Shown here piece by piece: positions 19,213-28,800 of a stretch of DNA of 64,000 nt. Origin of the DNA: Candidatus Hydrogenedentota bacterium (GTDB lineage Bacteria; Hydrogenedentota; Hydrogenedentia; Hydrogenedentales; CAILVY01); contig CAILVY010000362.1 of the NCBI GenBank assembly GCA_903837785.1, forward strand, positions 1-64,000, read 5' to 3'. The notes under the pieces were generated by a model. It worked only from the letters and a program-made list of their open reading frames with translations. It was not told where the DNA came from and made no database searches. Made by a program: the position numbers and the translations under genes. Each line of letters begins with the position of its first letter. The stretch's first letter is position 1.

Positions 19213-19354
19213 TGTAACTTTCTTCGCAGGCGTTGCTTACACGGTTATCCCACGAAACCCGTAGAGATTTCTCCCATCCTTTGCGGTCTTCCGATCGCGA
19301 GAGGCCATTGCGTAACTCCTTTTGTGTCAAGCATTCCGAAGTGGATCGGACCAA

Positions 19355-19370
19355 TGGTACAGCGATTGCT
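19355..19370 (+). promoter_or_regulatory. Sigma-54-like promoter of the first pilin gene
   Basis: TGGTACAGCGATTGCT has the invariant GG and GC elements exactly 10 bases apart and an intact TTGCT -12 box; the -24 box differs from TGGCAC at one base. It lies 74 bases before the pilin ATG. Pilin genes are classical sigma-54 targets, and an activator gene is next door. Confidence 0.65.
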
Positions 19371-19443
19371 ATAAACCTCTCGGAAGGTTGAGCATTTTGG
19401 GTGTCCCTAACTGGTAACTAAAACGGATAAAGGAGCGTCGACC

Positions 19444-20307
19444 ATGACGAGGAGGGGTTTCACCTTGATTGAGCTGCTGGTGGTCATTGCCATCATTGGC
19501 ATCCTGGCGGCCGTCCTGTTGCCGGCGTTGGCGCGGGCCCGGGAGGCTTCGCGCCGCTCCAGCTGCACGAACAACCTCAAGCAAATGGGGTTGGTGCTGA
19601 ACATGTATGCGAATGAGTCGCCGGGGAATCTTTTTCCGCCCCTGACGAACCGCTGCTTCAATTATATGATGGGCGATCCGCGCAAGCCGTGGATGTACCT
19701 GTTTCGCGAACGCGCGGTGTATCCGGAGTACCTGAACGACCCGGCGGTCCTCGTGTGCCCCTCCTCGGACGAAGTGGGGTCGCTGCTCGGGATGAATGGC
19801 AAGTGGTCAGACGAGGAAGGCAACTTCGACATCGAGCGTCTGACGAACGCCTGTTATCTCTATTCAGGCTATCTCGCGATTAACACCATGGACCTGCATC
19901 TGTCGATCATGCCTGTGATGATGCAGAACGCCATGGGTGCGGTGCCCGTGAACGATGCATTCAAGCTGGGAACGGCCGACTTCGACGCGAATCTCACCCC
20001 GAACATGGCCTACGTCCTGCCCGGGATCCACAGCACCCCGCAGCCGACGCTGTACCGCCTGCGCCAGGGCATCGAGCGCTTCCTGGTCACCGACATTAAC
20101 AACCCCGCTGCCACCGCAAAAGCCGCCTCCAACATCTGCGTGATTTGGGACCAGGCCAGCGGACTGTACCTGAACAACTTCAACCACATACCGGGCGGGG
20201 ACAACGTGGCCTACTTGGACGGCCACGTCGAGTATGTGCGTTACCCGGGCAAGTTCCCCGTGGACAAGGAAACCATGTTGATGATGTGCGTCAGCACGCG
20301 GCAGTAG
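19444..20307 (+). CDS. Type IV pilin-like protein with H-X9-DG C-terminus
   Basis: It has 287 residues. The ATG is preceded by AAAGGAG. The short leader MTRRG is followed by the class III prepilin cleavage site and hydrophobic helix ([16 protein letters not shown]), as in type IV pilins and type II secretion pseudopilins processed by PilD-like peptidases. The large globular part has a C-terminal [15 protein letters not shown] segment, the H-X9-DG motif common in planctomycete- and Lentisphaera-like bacteria with many such genes. It is paralogous over its full length to the gene at 23115 (shared [17 protein letters not shown] block). It begins the rightward set with the heme lipoprotein. Whether it forms a filament, a pseudopilus or a monomeric surface protein is unknown. 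Confidence 0.88.
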   Translation: MTRRGFTLIELLVVIAIIGILAAVLLPALARAREASRRSSCTNNLKQMGLVLNMYANESPGNLFPPLTNRCFNYMMGDPRKPWMYLFRERAVYPEYLNDPAVLVCPSSDEVGSLLGMNGKWSDEEGNFDIERLTNACYLYSGYLAINTMDLHLSIMPVMMQNAMGAVPVNDAFKLGTADFDANLTPNMAYVLPGIHSTPQPTLYRLRQGIERFLVTDINNPAATAKAASNICVIWDQASGLYLNNFNHIPGGDNVAYLDGHVEYVRYPGKFPVDKETMLMMCVSTRQ

Positions 20308-20530
20308 GGCGGGGGCCGGCGGGTCTCCCTTTTGCAGTGTGAAAGTGCAGGGATTTCCAGAAGATGGACACCGCGCTTCGAAAAGTTGCCGTGATATGAA
20401 CGTCTTGGTCCCGGGCGTCTGGAATAGCCAGGAACCATGGAGAGTTCCAAGATTTGTGGCTGCGAGTGGTGTCTCTGCGGCCTGGAAGGGTGAGGAGTCA
20501 AGTGCGCGCCATCCCGCGAGAAGGAGGAAC

Positions 20531-22480
20531 ATGAACAGAATCGTGACTGCGTTAACAATCCTGGCGGCGTGCAGCCTGATCGCAGGATGTCCGGCATCCA
20601 CCGGCAGCAAACTTACGGTCAGCATTTCGCCCCTGGCAGCTCTTGAGGCGGGAGCGCAATGGCAGCTCGACGGGGGCGCGTGGCACAACAGCGGAGAGAT
20701 CATCGACGTGCCCCTCGCCCAGAAACACACCGTCCCGTTGGGAGATCACATTGTCAGCTTCAAACCTGTTCCGGGCTGGACCACGCCCCAGGATCAAACG
20801 GCCGCACCGACCGCAGGGCAAACCACGACCCTCGTCGGTACATACACCGCCCTCGGGGAAATGGGCTCACTCGTAGTAAACATCACTCCGGCTGAGGCGG
20901 TCCAGGCGGGAGCGCAATGGCAGCTCGACGGCGGCGCATGGCACAACAGCGGGGAGCAGGTGGATGTGCCCTTTGCCCAGAAGCATGAGGGGCATACGGA
21001 ACAGCACATCGTGGGCTTCAAGCCAATCGCGGGTTGGGCTGAACCGCAGAGCCAGATTGCCGTTTTATCCGTGGGCGAAACCGCGACGATCACCGGAATC
21101 TACACGTCGCTCGCGGACCTGGGTGCGTTGATAGTCACGATTGAACCGGAAGGCGCGCGTGCAGACTTTGCGCAGTGGCGCGTGGACGGAGGGGCGTGGC
21201 ACCAGAGCGGCGAAATGCTGCTCGGCATTCCCGTGGGCACGCATGCCGTGTCGTTCAGCGAAGCGCCCGGACAACCCGGTTGGATCAAACCCAACAGCAT
21301 TTCCGTGGAGATCGATATCGATCCAACGGCCATGGTTACCGGAACCTACACGCCGCTGCTCACCTCGGACCAGTTCGTTGTCCTGGGATACAACGATCTC
21401 GGCATGCATTGCATGAACCAGGACTTCTCCTCGCTGATGATTCTGCCCCCCTACAACACGCTGCACGCCACGGTCATTGACCGCAGCGGTCCGCGGCCGA
21501 AGTTCGTGCAAGACGGGGTGACGGTCAAGTACGGCATCCCCGCCAACACCACTTCAGTCAACAAGACGAATTTCTGGAGCTACGCCCAGGCGCTCTTCGA
21601 GTTGGACGCCCCGCTGACGCCGGACATCGGATTGGCGGGCAACGGGCTGGCCGGCGTGATGACGCCGCTGGGCGCTGACGGACGCACGGATTGGAGTGTT
21701 CTGGGCATTCCCCTCACCCCATTGGAAGACGACGGCTCGGAAAACTCGTTCCAGTTGGCCGTCATTACAGTCGAAGAGGGAGGGATCGACCGGGTGCAGA
21801 CGGAGGCCGTCGTGCCGGTTTCCTGGGAGATCAGTTGTGATCTCTGCCACAACACGCCCGGCATGAGTGTTGACGAGGACATCCTGAGCAAGCACGACAG
21901 CCTGCACGGCACGTCCATCCGTTTCGATTCCCGCAAACCGGTCGTTTGCGGCAGTTGCCACCCACAGCCCGAACTTGGATTTGCCGGCGATGAAGGCATG
22001 GCAACCCTGTCCTCCTCGATGCACCGCGCGCACGCAAAGCGAATGTGGCGCGTGCCGGACCTCGAGGTGGGGTGCTATGCCTGCCATCCCGGCCAGCGCA
22101 CCCAATGTTTCCGCGATGTGCATCATCTCGCCGGCATGACCTGCACCGATTGCCACGGCGGCATGGACGAGGTGGGCGACCCCAGTCGTCAACCCTGGCA
22201 GGACGAGCCCCGCTGCGGCAACTGCCATGTGCGGGAGGGCTTCGAATTCGAAGAACCGGACACGCTGTTCCGGAATTCGCAGGGGCATTACGGAGTGCAC
22301 TGCGCGGCCTGCCACGGAAGCCCGCACGCCATCACGCCAGCATCGGAGCCCGCGGATAACGTTCAGGCAATGGCGCTCCAGGGACGGCAGGGGCCTATTA
22401 AGGAATGTGCGGTCTGCCATTCGGACGACGTGGCGGACATGCCCTTCGAGCACCGCCATATCGCACCGGCTTCCCGATGA
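20531..22480 (+). CDS. Seven-heme c-type cytochrome lipoprotein with three Ig-like repeats
   Basis: It has 649 residues. The start ATG follows AAGGAGG (spacing of three bases, short but the only good site). The signal peptide ends in the lipobox LIAGC, so the protein is lipid-anchored in the periplasm or on the surface. Three tandem Ig-like modules of about 85 residues (about 23-275) share AQWQLDGGAWHNSGE. A domain with NDLGMHCMNQDFSSL follows (about 280-430) and belongs to a type seen beside multiheme cytochromes. Seven CXXCH heme sites (CDLCH, CGSCH, CYACH, CTDCH, CGNCH, CAACH, CAVCH) fill residues 436-635, with extra His available as distal ligands. Likely a surface electron carrier working with the MCO and pilin proteins. 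Confidence 0.88.
   Translation: MNRIVTALTILAACSLIAGCPASTGSKLTVSISPLAALEAGAQWQLDGGAWHNSGEIIDVPLAQKHTVPLGDHIVSFKPVPGWTTPQDQTAAPTAGQTTTLVGTYTALGEMGSLVVNITPAEAVQAGAQWQLDGGAWHNSGEQVDVPFAQKHEGHTEQHIVGFKPIAGWAEPQSQIAVLSVGETATITGIYTSLADLGALIVTIEPEGARADFAQWRVDGGAWHQSGEMLLGIPVGTHAVSFSEAPGQPGWIKPNSISVEIDIDPTAMVTGTYTPLLTSDQFVVLGYNDLGMHCMNQDFSSLMILPPYNTLHATVIDRSGPRPKFVQDGVTVKYGIPANTTSVNKTNFWSYAQALFELDAPLTPDIGLAGNGLAGVMTPLGADGRTDWSVLGIPLTPLEDDGSENSFQLAVITVEEGGIDRVQTEAVVPVSWEISCDLCHNTPGMSVDEDILSKHDSLHGTSIRFDSRKPVVCGSCHPQPELGFAGDEGMATLSSSMHRAHAKRMWRVPDLEVGCYACHPGQRTQCFRDVHHLAGMTCTDCHGGMDEVGDPSRQPWQDEPRCGNCHVREGFEFEEPDTLFRNSQGHYGVHCAACHGSPHAITPASEPADNVQAMALQGRQGPIKECAVCHSDDVADMPFEHRHIAPASR
20646..20956 (+). 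repeat. Near-identical 53-base direct repeat encoding Ig-like modules
   Basis: Copies at 20646-20698 and 20904-20956 (period 258 bases, 86 codons) differ at only a few positions and both encode AGAQWQLDGGAWHNSGE. The third module of the same protein is more diverged. This suggests recent module duplication. Confidence 0.85.
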
Positions 22481-22645
22481 ATTGAACGGGGCGGGCACAG
22501 CGCGCCCCGAGACCAGCAGCAGGACGACGGCTTCAGAATGAGAAGCCCGAACGAAAGCGATGGCATGAGTACGGGAACGGTGTTCTTTGCCGGAAGCGGG
22601 ATCTGTGGCAGGCGTTGCCCGGTACCCACGGTTGAGGAGGAAGCG

Positions 22646-23086
22646 ATGAAGACCGCAAATCACACGCAGCGCATTATGGCTGTACTCGCGCTATTGGCGG
22701 TGCTGGGCGCCACAGGCTGGATTGCGAACAGCGTCGCGGCAAGAGTGGGCGAACACGTGATGATGGCGGGCACCCTGAGCTGCGCCGCCTGCAAGCTGGG
22801 CGGAAGCCCCGACCACGTCTGCGGAAAAGAGTGCTGCACCGGGTGCATCAAGGGCGGCGATTCCATCCTCCTCGAGGACGGCGAGGGCAACCTCTATCTG
22901 CTGATCAGCACAGAAAAGGACAAGCCGGTGCTCCCGGCCGAACGCCTGGACCTCGTCGGAGAGAAGGTTCTCGTCACAGGCGTCAAAGTGGAGAAGGGCG
23001 GACTAAAGGGCATCTACGTCGAGCGCATCGAAAGTGCCGCGGAGCACGTGGCTCCAGGGCAAACGGATAAACCGAAGGGTCACTGA
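22646..23086 (+). CDS. Small secreted Cys-rich protein, paralog 1
   Basis: It has 146 residues. The start is chosen at the ATG after GAGGAGGAAGCG; the open frame extends upstream without protein character. A signal peptide or anchor spans about 10-30 ([19 protein letters not shown]). The mature part opens with a C-X2-C-X9-C-X3-C-C-X2-C cluster ([16 protein letters not shown]), followed by a beta-rich C-terminal half with [13 protein letters not shown] and [14 protein letters not shown] that resembles an OB-like fold. The cluster could bind a metal such as copper or form disulfides. It lies between the seven-heme lipoprotein and the second pilin, and has a close paralog at 52383-52778 next to a diheme cytochrome. 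Function unknown. Confidence 0.8.
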   Translation: MKTANHTQRIMAVLALLAVLGATGWIANSVAARVGEHVMMAGTLSCAACKLGGSPDHVCGKECCTGCIKGGDSILLEDGEGNLYLLISTEKDKPVLPAERLDLVGEKVLVTGVKVEKGGLKGIYVERIESAAEHVAPGQTDKPKGH

Positions 23087-23114
23087 GTCAACCGAAACCA
23101 GGAGGTACAGGGCA

Positions 23115-23966
23115 ATGAGGAAGGGAAGAGGATTGGCAGGGGCGGGGTTCACACTGATCGAACTCCTCGTGGTCATCGCCATTATTGGCATTCTGGCGGC
23201 AATTCTGTTGCCGGCCCTCGCGCGGGCGCGCGAGGCCGCACGGCGCTCCAGTTGCGAGAACAACCTGAAGCAGTTGGGATTGGTTCTTGCAATGTACTCG
23301 AACGAATCGCCGGGAAACCGCTATCCGCAGCTCACAAACCGTTATCAGGATTTTCCCATTACGGCATCAAAGAAGCCGTGGATGTTCCTCTTTGCGGAAC
23401 GCGCCGTCTATCCCGAGTATCTGACGGATCCCAATGTGCTGATTTGCCCGTCGTCGCCCGACGGCACAGGACTTCTCGAAGAGGGAGGCTTCTGGCTGGA
23501 TGTCAACGGCAACCTGGATCCGGACCAGCTTACGGACGCGTGCTACATCTACCTCAGCTTTCTTGTTCAGAAATCGACCGACATCCACGCGGCCGTGATG
23601 ACGTATCTCATGCCAAACGCGCAGTCCGGCGATCCATTTAACGCCAACTTCAACCTGGGTGTTGTTAACTTGGATCAGGACGTCCCGGCGGGGAATGTCA
23701 ATGCCCCGAACGGCGTCCTGCGCCTGCGGCAGGGCATCGAACGCTTCCTCATAACGGACATCAACAACCCGGCCGCGTCGGCGAAAGCCTCATCCATCGT
23801 TCCGGTCGTCTGGGACCAGGCCAGCGGCTTGAATGTGGCCAATTTCAATCACATCCCAGGCGGCTGCAACGTGCTGTACCTCGATGGGCACGTGGACTTT
23901 ACCCGCTATCCCGGATCGTTCCCAGTGGACAAGGCCACTGTGGCGCTCCCCGTCTTCAGCGATTGA
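23115..23966 (+). CDS. Type IV pilin-like protein with H-X9-DG C-terminus, second copy
   Basis: It has 283 residues. The ATG follows AGGAGG by 9 bases; upstream codons of the open frame overlap the previous gene and are not used. The leader [11 protein letters not shown] is followed by [16 protein letters not shown], then a globular domain and C-terminal [15 protein letters not shown]. It is homologous throughout to the pilin-like protein at 19444, including [18 protein letters not shown] and [15 protein letters not shown]. It is 28 bases after the Cys-rich gene and is followed by a terminator, so it closes the transcription unit. Confidence 0.88.
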   Translation: MRKGRGLAGAGFTLIELLVVIAIIGILAAILLPALARAREAARRSSCENNLKQLGLVLAMYSNESPGNRYPQLTNRYQDFPITASKKPWMFLFAERAVYPEYLTDPNVLICPSSPDGTGLLEEGGFWLDVNGNLDPDQLTDACYIYLSFLVQKSTDIHAAVMTYLMPNAQSGDPFNANFNLGVVNLDQDVPAGNVNAPNGVLRLRQGIERFLITDINNPAASAKASSIVPVVWDQASGLNVANFNHIPGGCNVLYLDGHVDFTRYPGSFPVDKATVALPVFSD

Positions 23967-24033
23967 TGCAGCCCGATTAGAACTCCTGCCAGCGCCGCGC
24001 GATCAAGGCGCCGGCGGCAGGAAGACAGCATCG

Positions 24034-24070
24034 CCGGGGATCAGGCATTCAGCTTGATCCCCGGTGTTTC
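24034..24070 (+). terminator. Intrinsic terminator after the second pilin gene
   Basis: CCGGGGATCA (24034-24043) pairs with TGATCCCCGG (24055-24064) with an 11-base loop that can extend the stem; TGTTTC follows. It lies 68 bases after the pilin stop. Confidence 0.7.
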
Positions 24071-24203
24071 ATTGACCTCGGGCGAAATCGCTTGTTTCGG
24101 GAAGCGAAGCGATACTATGCTGTGTCAACTTGTGATGCACCGCGGCGAACGCTGATCCGATCGAATCGAGCAGGTGCGCCCAACCACACCGGGAGAAGAA
24201 GTG

Positions 24204-25826
24204 ATGAGAAGTTGCCTTTGGATGGCCGCCGTGATGTCTGTGTGCATCTTCCTTTGCGTCGCCGCGCAGGCGGAACTTGCCACCGGCACTGTGTATAACG
24301 ACAAGAACGGCAACGGCGTTCGGGACACCGGAGAACGCGGCCTTTCAAATGTCCTGGTTTCCAATGGCGTCGAGGTGGCCGCCACGGACAAGGCCGGCCG
24401 ATACAGCATCCCCGTGACGGAGGACTGCATCGTGTTCGTGATTAAGCCAAGCGGCTGGATGACCCCGCTGGCCGTGGGCGGCACAATTCCCCGCTTCTAC
24501 TGCATTCACAAACCGGCAGGCTCTCCGGCGATGGAATACGCCGGCGTGCCGCCCACCGGGCCCTTGCCGCCCTCGATCGACTTCCCGCTGCACCGGCAGC
24601 GCGAGCCGAAACGCTTTCAGGTGATCTGTTTCGGAGACACGCAGACCCGCGATGCGGAAGAAGTGGACTTCCTCACCCACGACATCCTCGAGGGTCTCGT
24701 CGGCGCCGGGGCGGCGTTCGGCATTACGCTCGGCGACAACGTGTTCAATGACCTGACGGTTTTCGAACCGCTCCTGCCCGCCCTGAGTTGCATGGGCATC
24801 CCGTGGCGTTGCGTGCCGGGCAATCATGACCACAACCACGACGCGCCAACCGTCGAGAGCACCGACGACACGTTCGAACGTTTCCTGGGGCCATCGTACT
24901 ACGCCTTCAACTACGGCCCCGTGCATTTCATTGTCTTGAACGACATCCGGCACGACGCAGGGCAGGATGAATATCACGGCGGGCTGGGCCCGCGTCAGAT
25001 GGCCTTCGTCAGGAATGATTTGGCGCACGTATCCCCCGAGAAACTTGTGGTGTTGCTCATGCACATTCCGATCACCGGGCTCGACGATCGCCAGGAACTC
25101 TATGCGCTCCTGAAACGGTTTCCGCAGACTTTCTCGATCTCCGCGCACACGCACACGCAGCAGCACGTCTTCGTCGATGCCGCCCAGGGCTGGCCGCAAG
25201 AGACGCCGCATCACCACCTGATCCACGCCACCGCCTGCGGCAGCTGGTGGGGCGGTGTCTTTGACGAACGCGGCATTCCCATCACGCCCATGAGCGACGG
25301 CGCCCCCAATGGATACTCGATCATCACGTTCGACCACGCGAAGTACTCAGTGGAGTTTCGGGCCGCCCATGAAGCTCCTGACTATCAGATGAACATCTGG
25401 ATGCCCGAGCGCATCGCGGCCGCCGAAGTGCCGGCGGCTCAGCCGATCGCAAATGTCTTTGCGGGCTCTTCCCGCTCCAGTGTCGAGATGCAGGTGGACG
25501 GCAAAGGGCCTTGGGTGTCCATGCAGGAATTCCGAGGCAAGGATCCCTATTACGTTCAACTGCGCGAACGGCAAATGATGCTTGCGTCGAAATTCGCCGA
25601 GGCCAAGGGCGCCAAGCTGGACGACAAGAAGTTTATCCGCGAGACCCGCGAAGCTCTGGAACCGTGCATGCGTTTCCTGACGGATCCCCATGAAACCGGC
25701 CACCTGTGGCGCGCCAGTCTCCCTGCCGCGCTTGCGCCCGGCACACACACGCTCAGTGTCCGCACGACGGACATGTTCGGACACAGCTACCGCGCCAAGC
25801 GCGTATTCACAGTAACCGAGAAGTGA
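24204..25826 (+). CDS. Secreted calcineurin-like metallophosphoesterase
   Basis: It has 540 residues from the ATG (MRSCLW) preceded by GGGAGAAGAAG. A signal peptide (MSVCIFLCVAAQAE) is followed by an N-terminal beta-sandwich (about 22-100, GTVYNDKNGNGVRD, matching the MetallophosN type). The catalytic domain (about 135-360) has the motifs GDTQ, GDNVFNDL, GNHDHNHD, LLMHIPI and SAHTHTQ that bind the two metals of calcineurin-like enzymes. A C-terminal domain (about 370-540) ends in TDMFGHSYRAKRVF, as in MetallophosC. The three-part layout is known from secreted phosphoesterases of polysaccharide-degrading bacteria. It converges on the next gene with 42 bases between the stops. The substrate is unknown. 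Confidence 0.85.
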   Translation: MRSCLWMAAVMSVCIFLCVAAQAELATGTVYNDKNGNGVRDTGERGLSNVLVSNGVEVAATDKAGRYSIPVTEDCIVFVIKPSGWMTPLAVGGTIPRFYCIHKPAGSPAMEYAGVPPTGPLPPSIDFPLHRQREPKRFQVICFGDTQTRDAEEVDFLTHDILEGLVGAGAAFGITLGDNVFNDLTVFEPLLPALSCMGIPWRCVPGNHDHNHDAPTVESTDDTFERFLGPSYYAFNYGPVHFIVLNDIRHDAGQDEYHGGLGPRQMAFVRNDLAHVSPEKLVVLLMHIPITGLDDRQELYALLKRFPQTFSISAHTHTQQHVFVDAAQGWPQETPHHHLIHATACGSWWGGVFDERGIPITPMSDGAPNGYSIITFDHAKYSVEFRAAHEAPDYQMNIWMPERIAAAEVPAAQPIANVFAGSSRSSVEMQVDGKGPWVSMQEFRGKDPYYVQLRERQMMLASKFAEAKGAKLDDKKFIRETREALEPCMRFLTDPHETGHLWRASLPAALAPGTHTLSVRTTDMFGHSYRAKRVFTVTEK

Positions 25827-25868
25827 CACCCAGCACTGGCGCGAGCGCCTGTTCGTCGTGTTATCCCG

Positions 25869-28800
25869 TCAACTGTCCGAGCCCTGGACCGCCCGCATCT
25901 TGAGCGGTTCAGGGAGTTCCCTGCTCAGCACGTCCCGCAGGGCGCCGGGGTCGGCGAGCTTCGGCATGACAACCTGCTGCACCCAGCCGAAGGCGCGGGC
26001 ATCGGGGCGATAACCCTCCGGCCAGACGTGCTTGTGTCCCCAACCGGGCTCCTCCTGGCCGGGCAACGGCGCGCAGTGCGGGAACCAGTTGAAGAGGCTC
26101 ACGCCGTCTGCGCCGTCCCCGTAACAGGCCAATGCTTCCATGCAGATGTCACGCAGGTGGCGGCGGCGCGTCTCTTCGGAATCGGGCAACGTGGGGCCGT
26201 CGAAATGCGCCCAGCGGGGGGTGTAGGAAATCGTCGGGTAGACGCCGATCTCCGTGCCGGCGGCAAGTCCGGTGAATTCCTTCGTACGCGGCAAGCCGAT
26301 GGGCGAGAACAGCGCCGGGCAGATGTAATCGACGAGTCGCTGCTCCACCCATGCCTTGACGTCCAGCCCGAGCTTGCGGCAGGACTGGTTCGTCGGTTCG
26401 GGATAATAGGCGCCGGGAAAGTCCTCGATCTTGAATTCCCCGTCCAGCATCGGGCCCACGCGCACCCCGAGGATCATCTTCCTGCCTTTGCGCGCCGCGG
26501 TTTCATCGAGCATTTTGCGGGTTGCGGCGATCATCCGCGTCAGGACGGGATAGTTCGTGAGCGGGTCGGATATCATGCAGTACCACCGTCGGAAATCGAA
26601 CTCGATTCCGTCAATGTCGTACTCGTTCGCAACCTCAGTGAAGATCTCCATGCGATGCTGGAAGACCTCCGGATGCAAAGGATCAAGACAGTCCCGGCCG
26701 GGAATGCGGAGGTCCTTGTGCCCCCGGCCGAAGTCGCTCAGATCCAATTCGCCCGCGCAGAAGTCTTCGGCATTCATGCGGTAACTGGCGACGATGGGCA
26801 CGCCGCGCTCGCGGCACGCCTGGATCGTGATCGTGAACGGGTCCGTGCCGAGTTCGAGAAGCCGGCGCATGGCGGCAGACTGACGTTCAGCGTCTTCGGC
26901 CGAGGTCTCCGGCCAGACCGCTTTCGTCACCCCCGCATGATACTTGTCCCAGGTCGTTGCCACGTTGCTGCGGTAGATGACGGGGTCCGGCATGCCCACG
27001 TTCTGCGCAAGCAGCCCGGGAGACAGATCGAGGATCCGATGGACGGCCGTGCGGTACTCGTCCACAGTGATGTCCTTGCCGGAACTTGCGTGGAGAATGT
27101 TGTTGATATCGTTGTTAAAGATGGGACCGAGCCGCTTTCCCGCCAGCGGCTGCGCCGGCGCTTTCGCTGGCGTCAGCTTCAGTCTCACACTGAACACCGC
27201 GTCAAAAGCGCCGTAGGTGCCGGGAGCGCCTGCCCATCCGTTCCCCAGGCGATCGTAGCAAACGAGCGCTTCGTCCGGGCCGATCGCGGCCATGCCCGTG
27301 TAGGAAGTGGTCGGGGCCGGGTCTGCGCCCCTGCCTTCGCAGAGCGCCTCGGCGAAGTGAAGGGCCGGGTCCGGGACGTGCAGGTTGTGATGCTGAGCAA
27401 GGTTGACCCGTTCCCAATGCTTGCCTTCGCCGTCACTGCATGTCCACACGAAGAGGCCTGGCCGTCCGCCGGAGATCAGGAGAACGCCGTTGGCGAGGCG
27501 CAGGAGTTGCGGCTCAACGCTGAAGACGCCCTCCATGAACTCCGGAGTTGTCCATGTGGCCCCGTCGTCGGCACTGTAGCTCTTGCAGCAGGCAGCGCCT
27601 GTCCGGCAAATCGTCATGAGCCGCCCATCGGCAAGGCGGCACGTGTTCGACTCGTTGGCGCCTTCCATGGCGCCCGCCAACTCGGGTCCGCTTGCCACAG
27701 TTGCCCGGAATTGCCACGTGGCCCCGCGGTCGGCGCTCGACATCGCCCAGCACGAATCCTTGTTGTCTCCGGCGAATTTCCCGTAGAGGGTCGTGAATAA
27801 CGCGCCGTCCGTTCGCGGCAGGATGTTCCCGTTCGTGAGCAAGTAGACTTCACCGCGGTGATAGTCGGCAAGCTCCCGGGGGAAACCGAGGAACGACATC
27901 GGCGTGCGTTCGACGCTCAGGCTGCCGTCGTCGCCGAGCGTCACAATGGACCCCTCTGCCTTGGCGTTCTTCTTGTCGCCGGGCGCAAGCGGCCATGTCT
28001 CGTAAGGCATCAGCAGAAGTTTCCGTGGTCCCAGCGGCGTTGAGGCGGGGCCGGCACAAGGAATATCCCGGACGCGATGCCAGGAAGCACCCCCGTCCTG
28101 CGTCAGGCACAGGGCCGCGGGCCATTCGCCCTGCGCCTCATCCGCGCTCAGTGTGACTTCGCACAGCACGGCCTCCGGCGAGGCCGCGCCCTCCGCACCG
28201 GGTACCACGTGCAGCGAGGGGAACCAGAAGTGGCCTTCCGCCCGGCCGACCTCGACCGGAGGCCCAACTTCCAGGATGCACTGTTCCAGGGGGTAGCGTT
28301 CCGGCGCTGCAGGCGGTAGTTGCGCACGCAGTTCCTCCGCCTTGCGCTTCAGCGGGCGGTAGATATACTCGGCCATCGTGGCAACCGCTCCGCGGTCGGA
28401 CTGATTCCTCGCGACTTTCGCAAAGGTTTCAATGGCCTGAAAAGACCGGCTTTGGGCCGCTGCTGCCCGGTCGGCAGCCTCCCTTAACCGCGCCCCAAAG
28501 CCCGTCTCATCGCCCTTTTCCTTGGCTGCCTTGGCGGCCTGTTCTGCGGTCGCTGCGGCGGCAACTGTTTCGAGCGTGTCGAAGTACTGGACGGCGAATT
28601 GAAGGCGGCCGATCCAGTAAGCGATGTAGTCCTGGCCTTCCTTCCCGCGCGCGGGGGAGGCCTTCTGCATCGCGGCGAGTGCGCGGCGATAGCCTTCCCG
28701 GTCTTCCGCAAGTTCCTTCGGGAAGGAGTCGGGCGCCCAGCGCCCCATCATCATGGAGGGAACGGGAAATCCGAGGCCAAGCCCATGATCCTCCAGCGCG

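Larger units (their letters stand above)
18933..19443. other. 511-base divergent intergenic region between kinase and pilin genes
   Basis: No gene is supported here. It holds a sigma-54-like promoter facing the pilin gene (19355-19370) and a 10-bp inverted repeat (19170-19212) upstream of it. The kinase promoter should also lie here, but no clear -35/-10 pair was seen. Confidence 0.55.
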
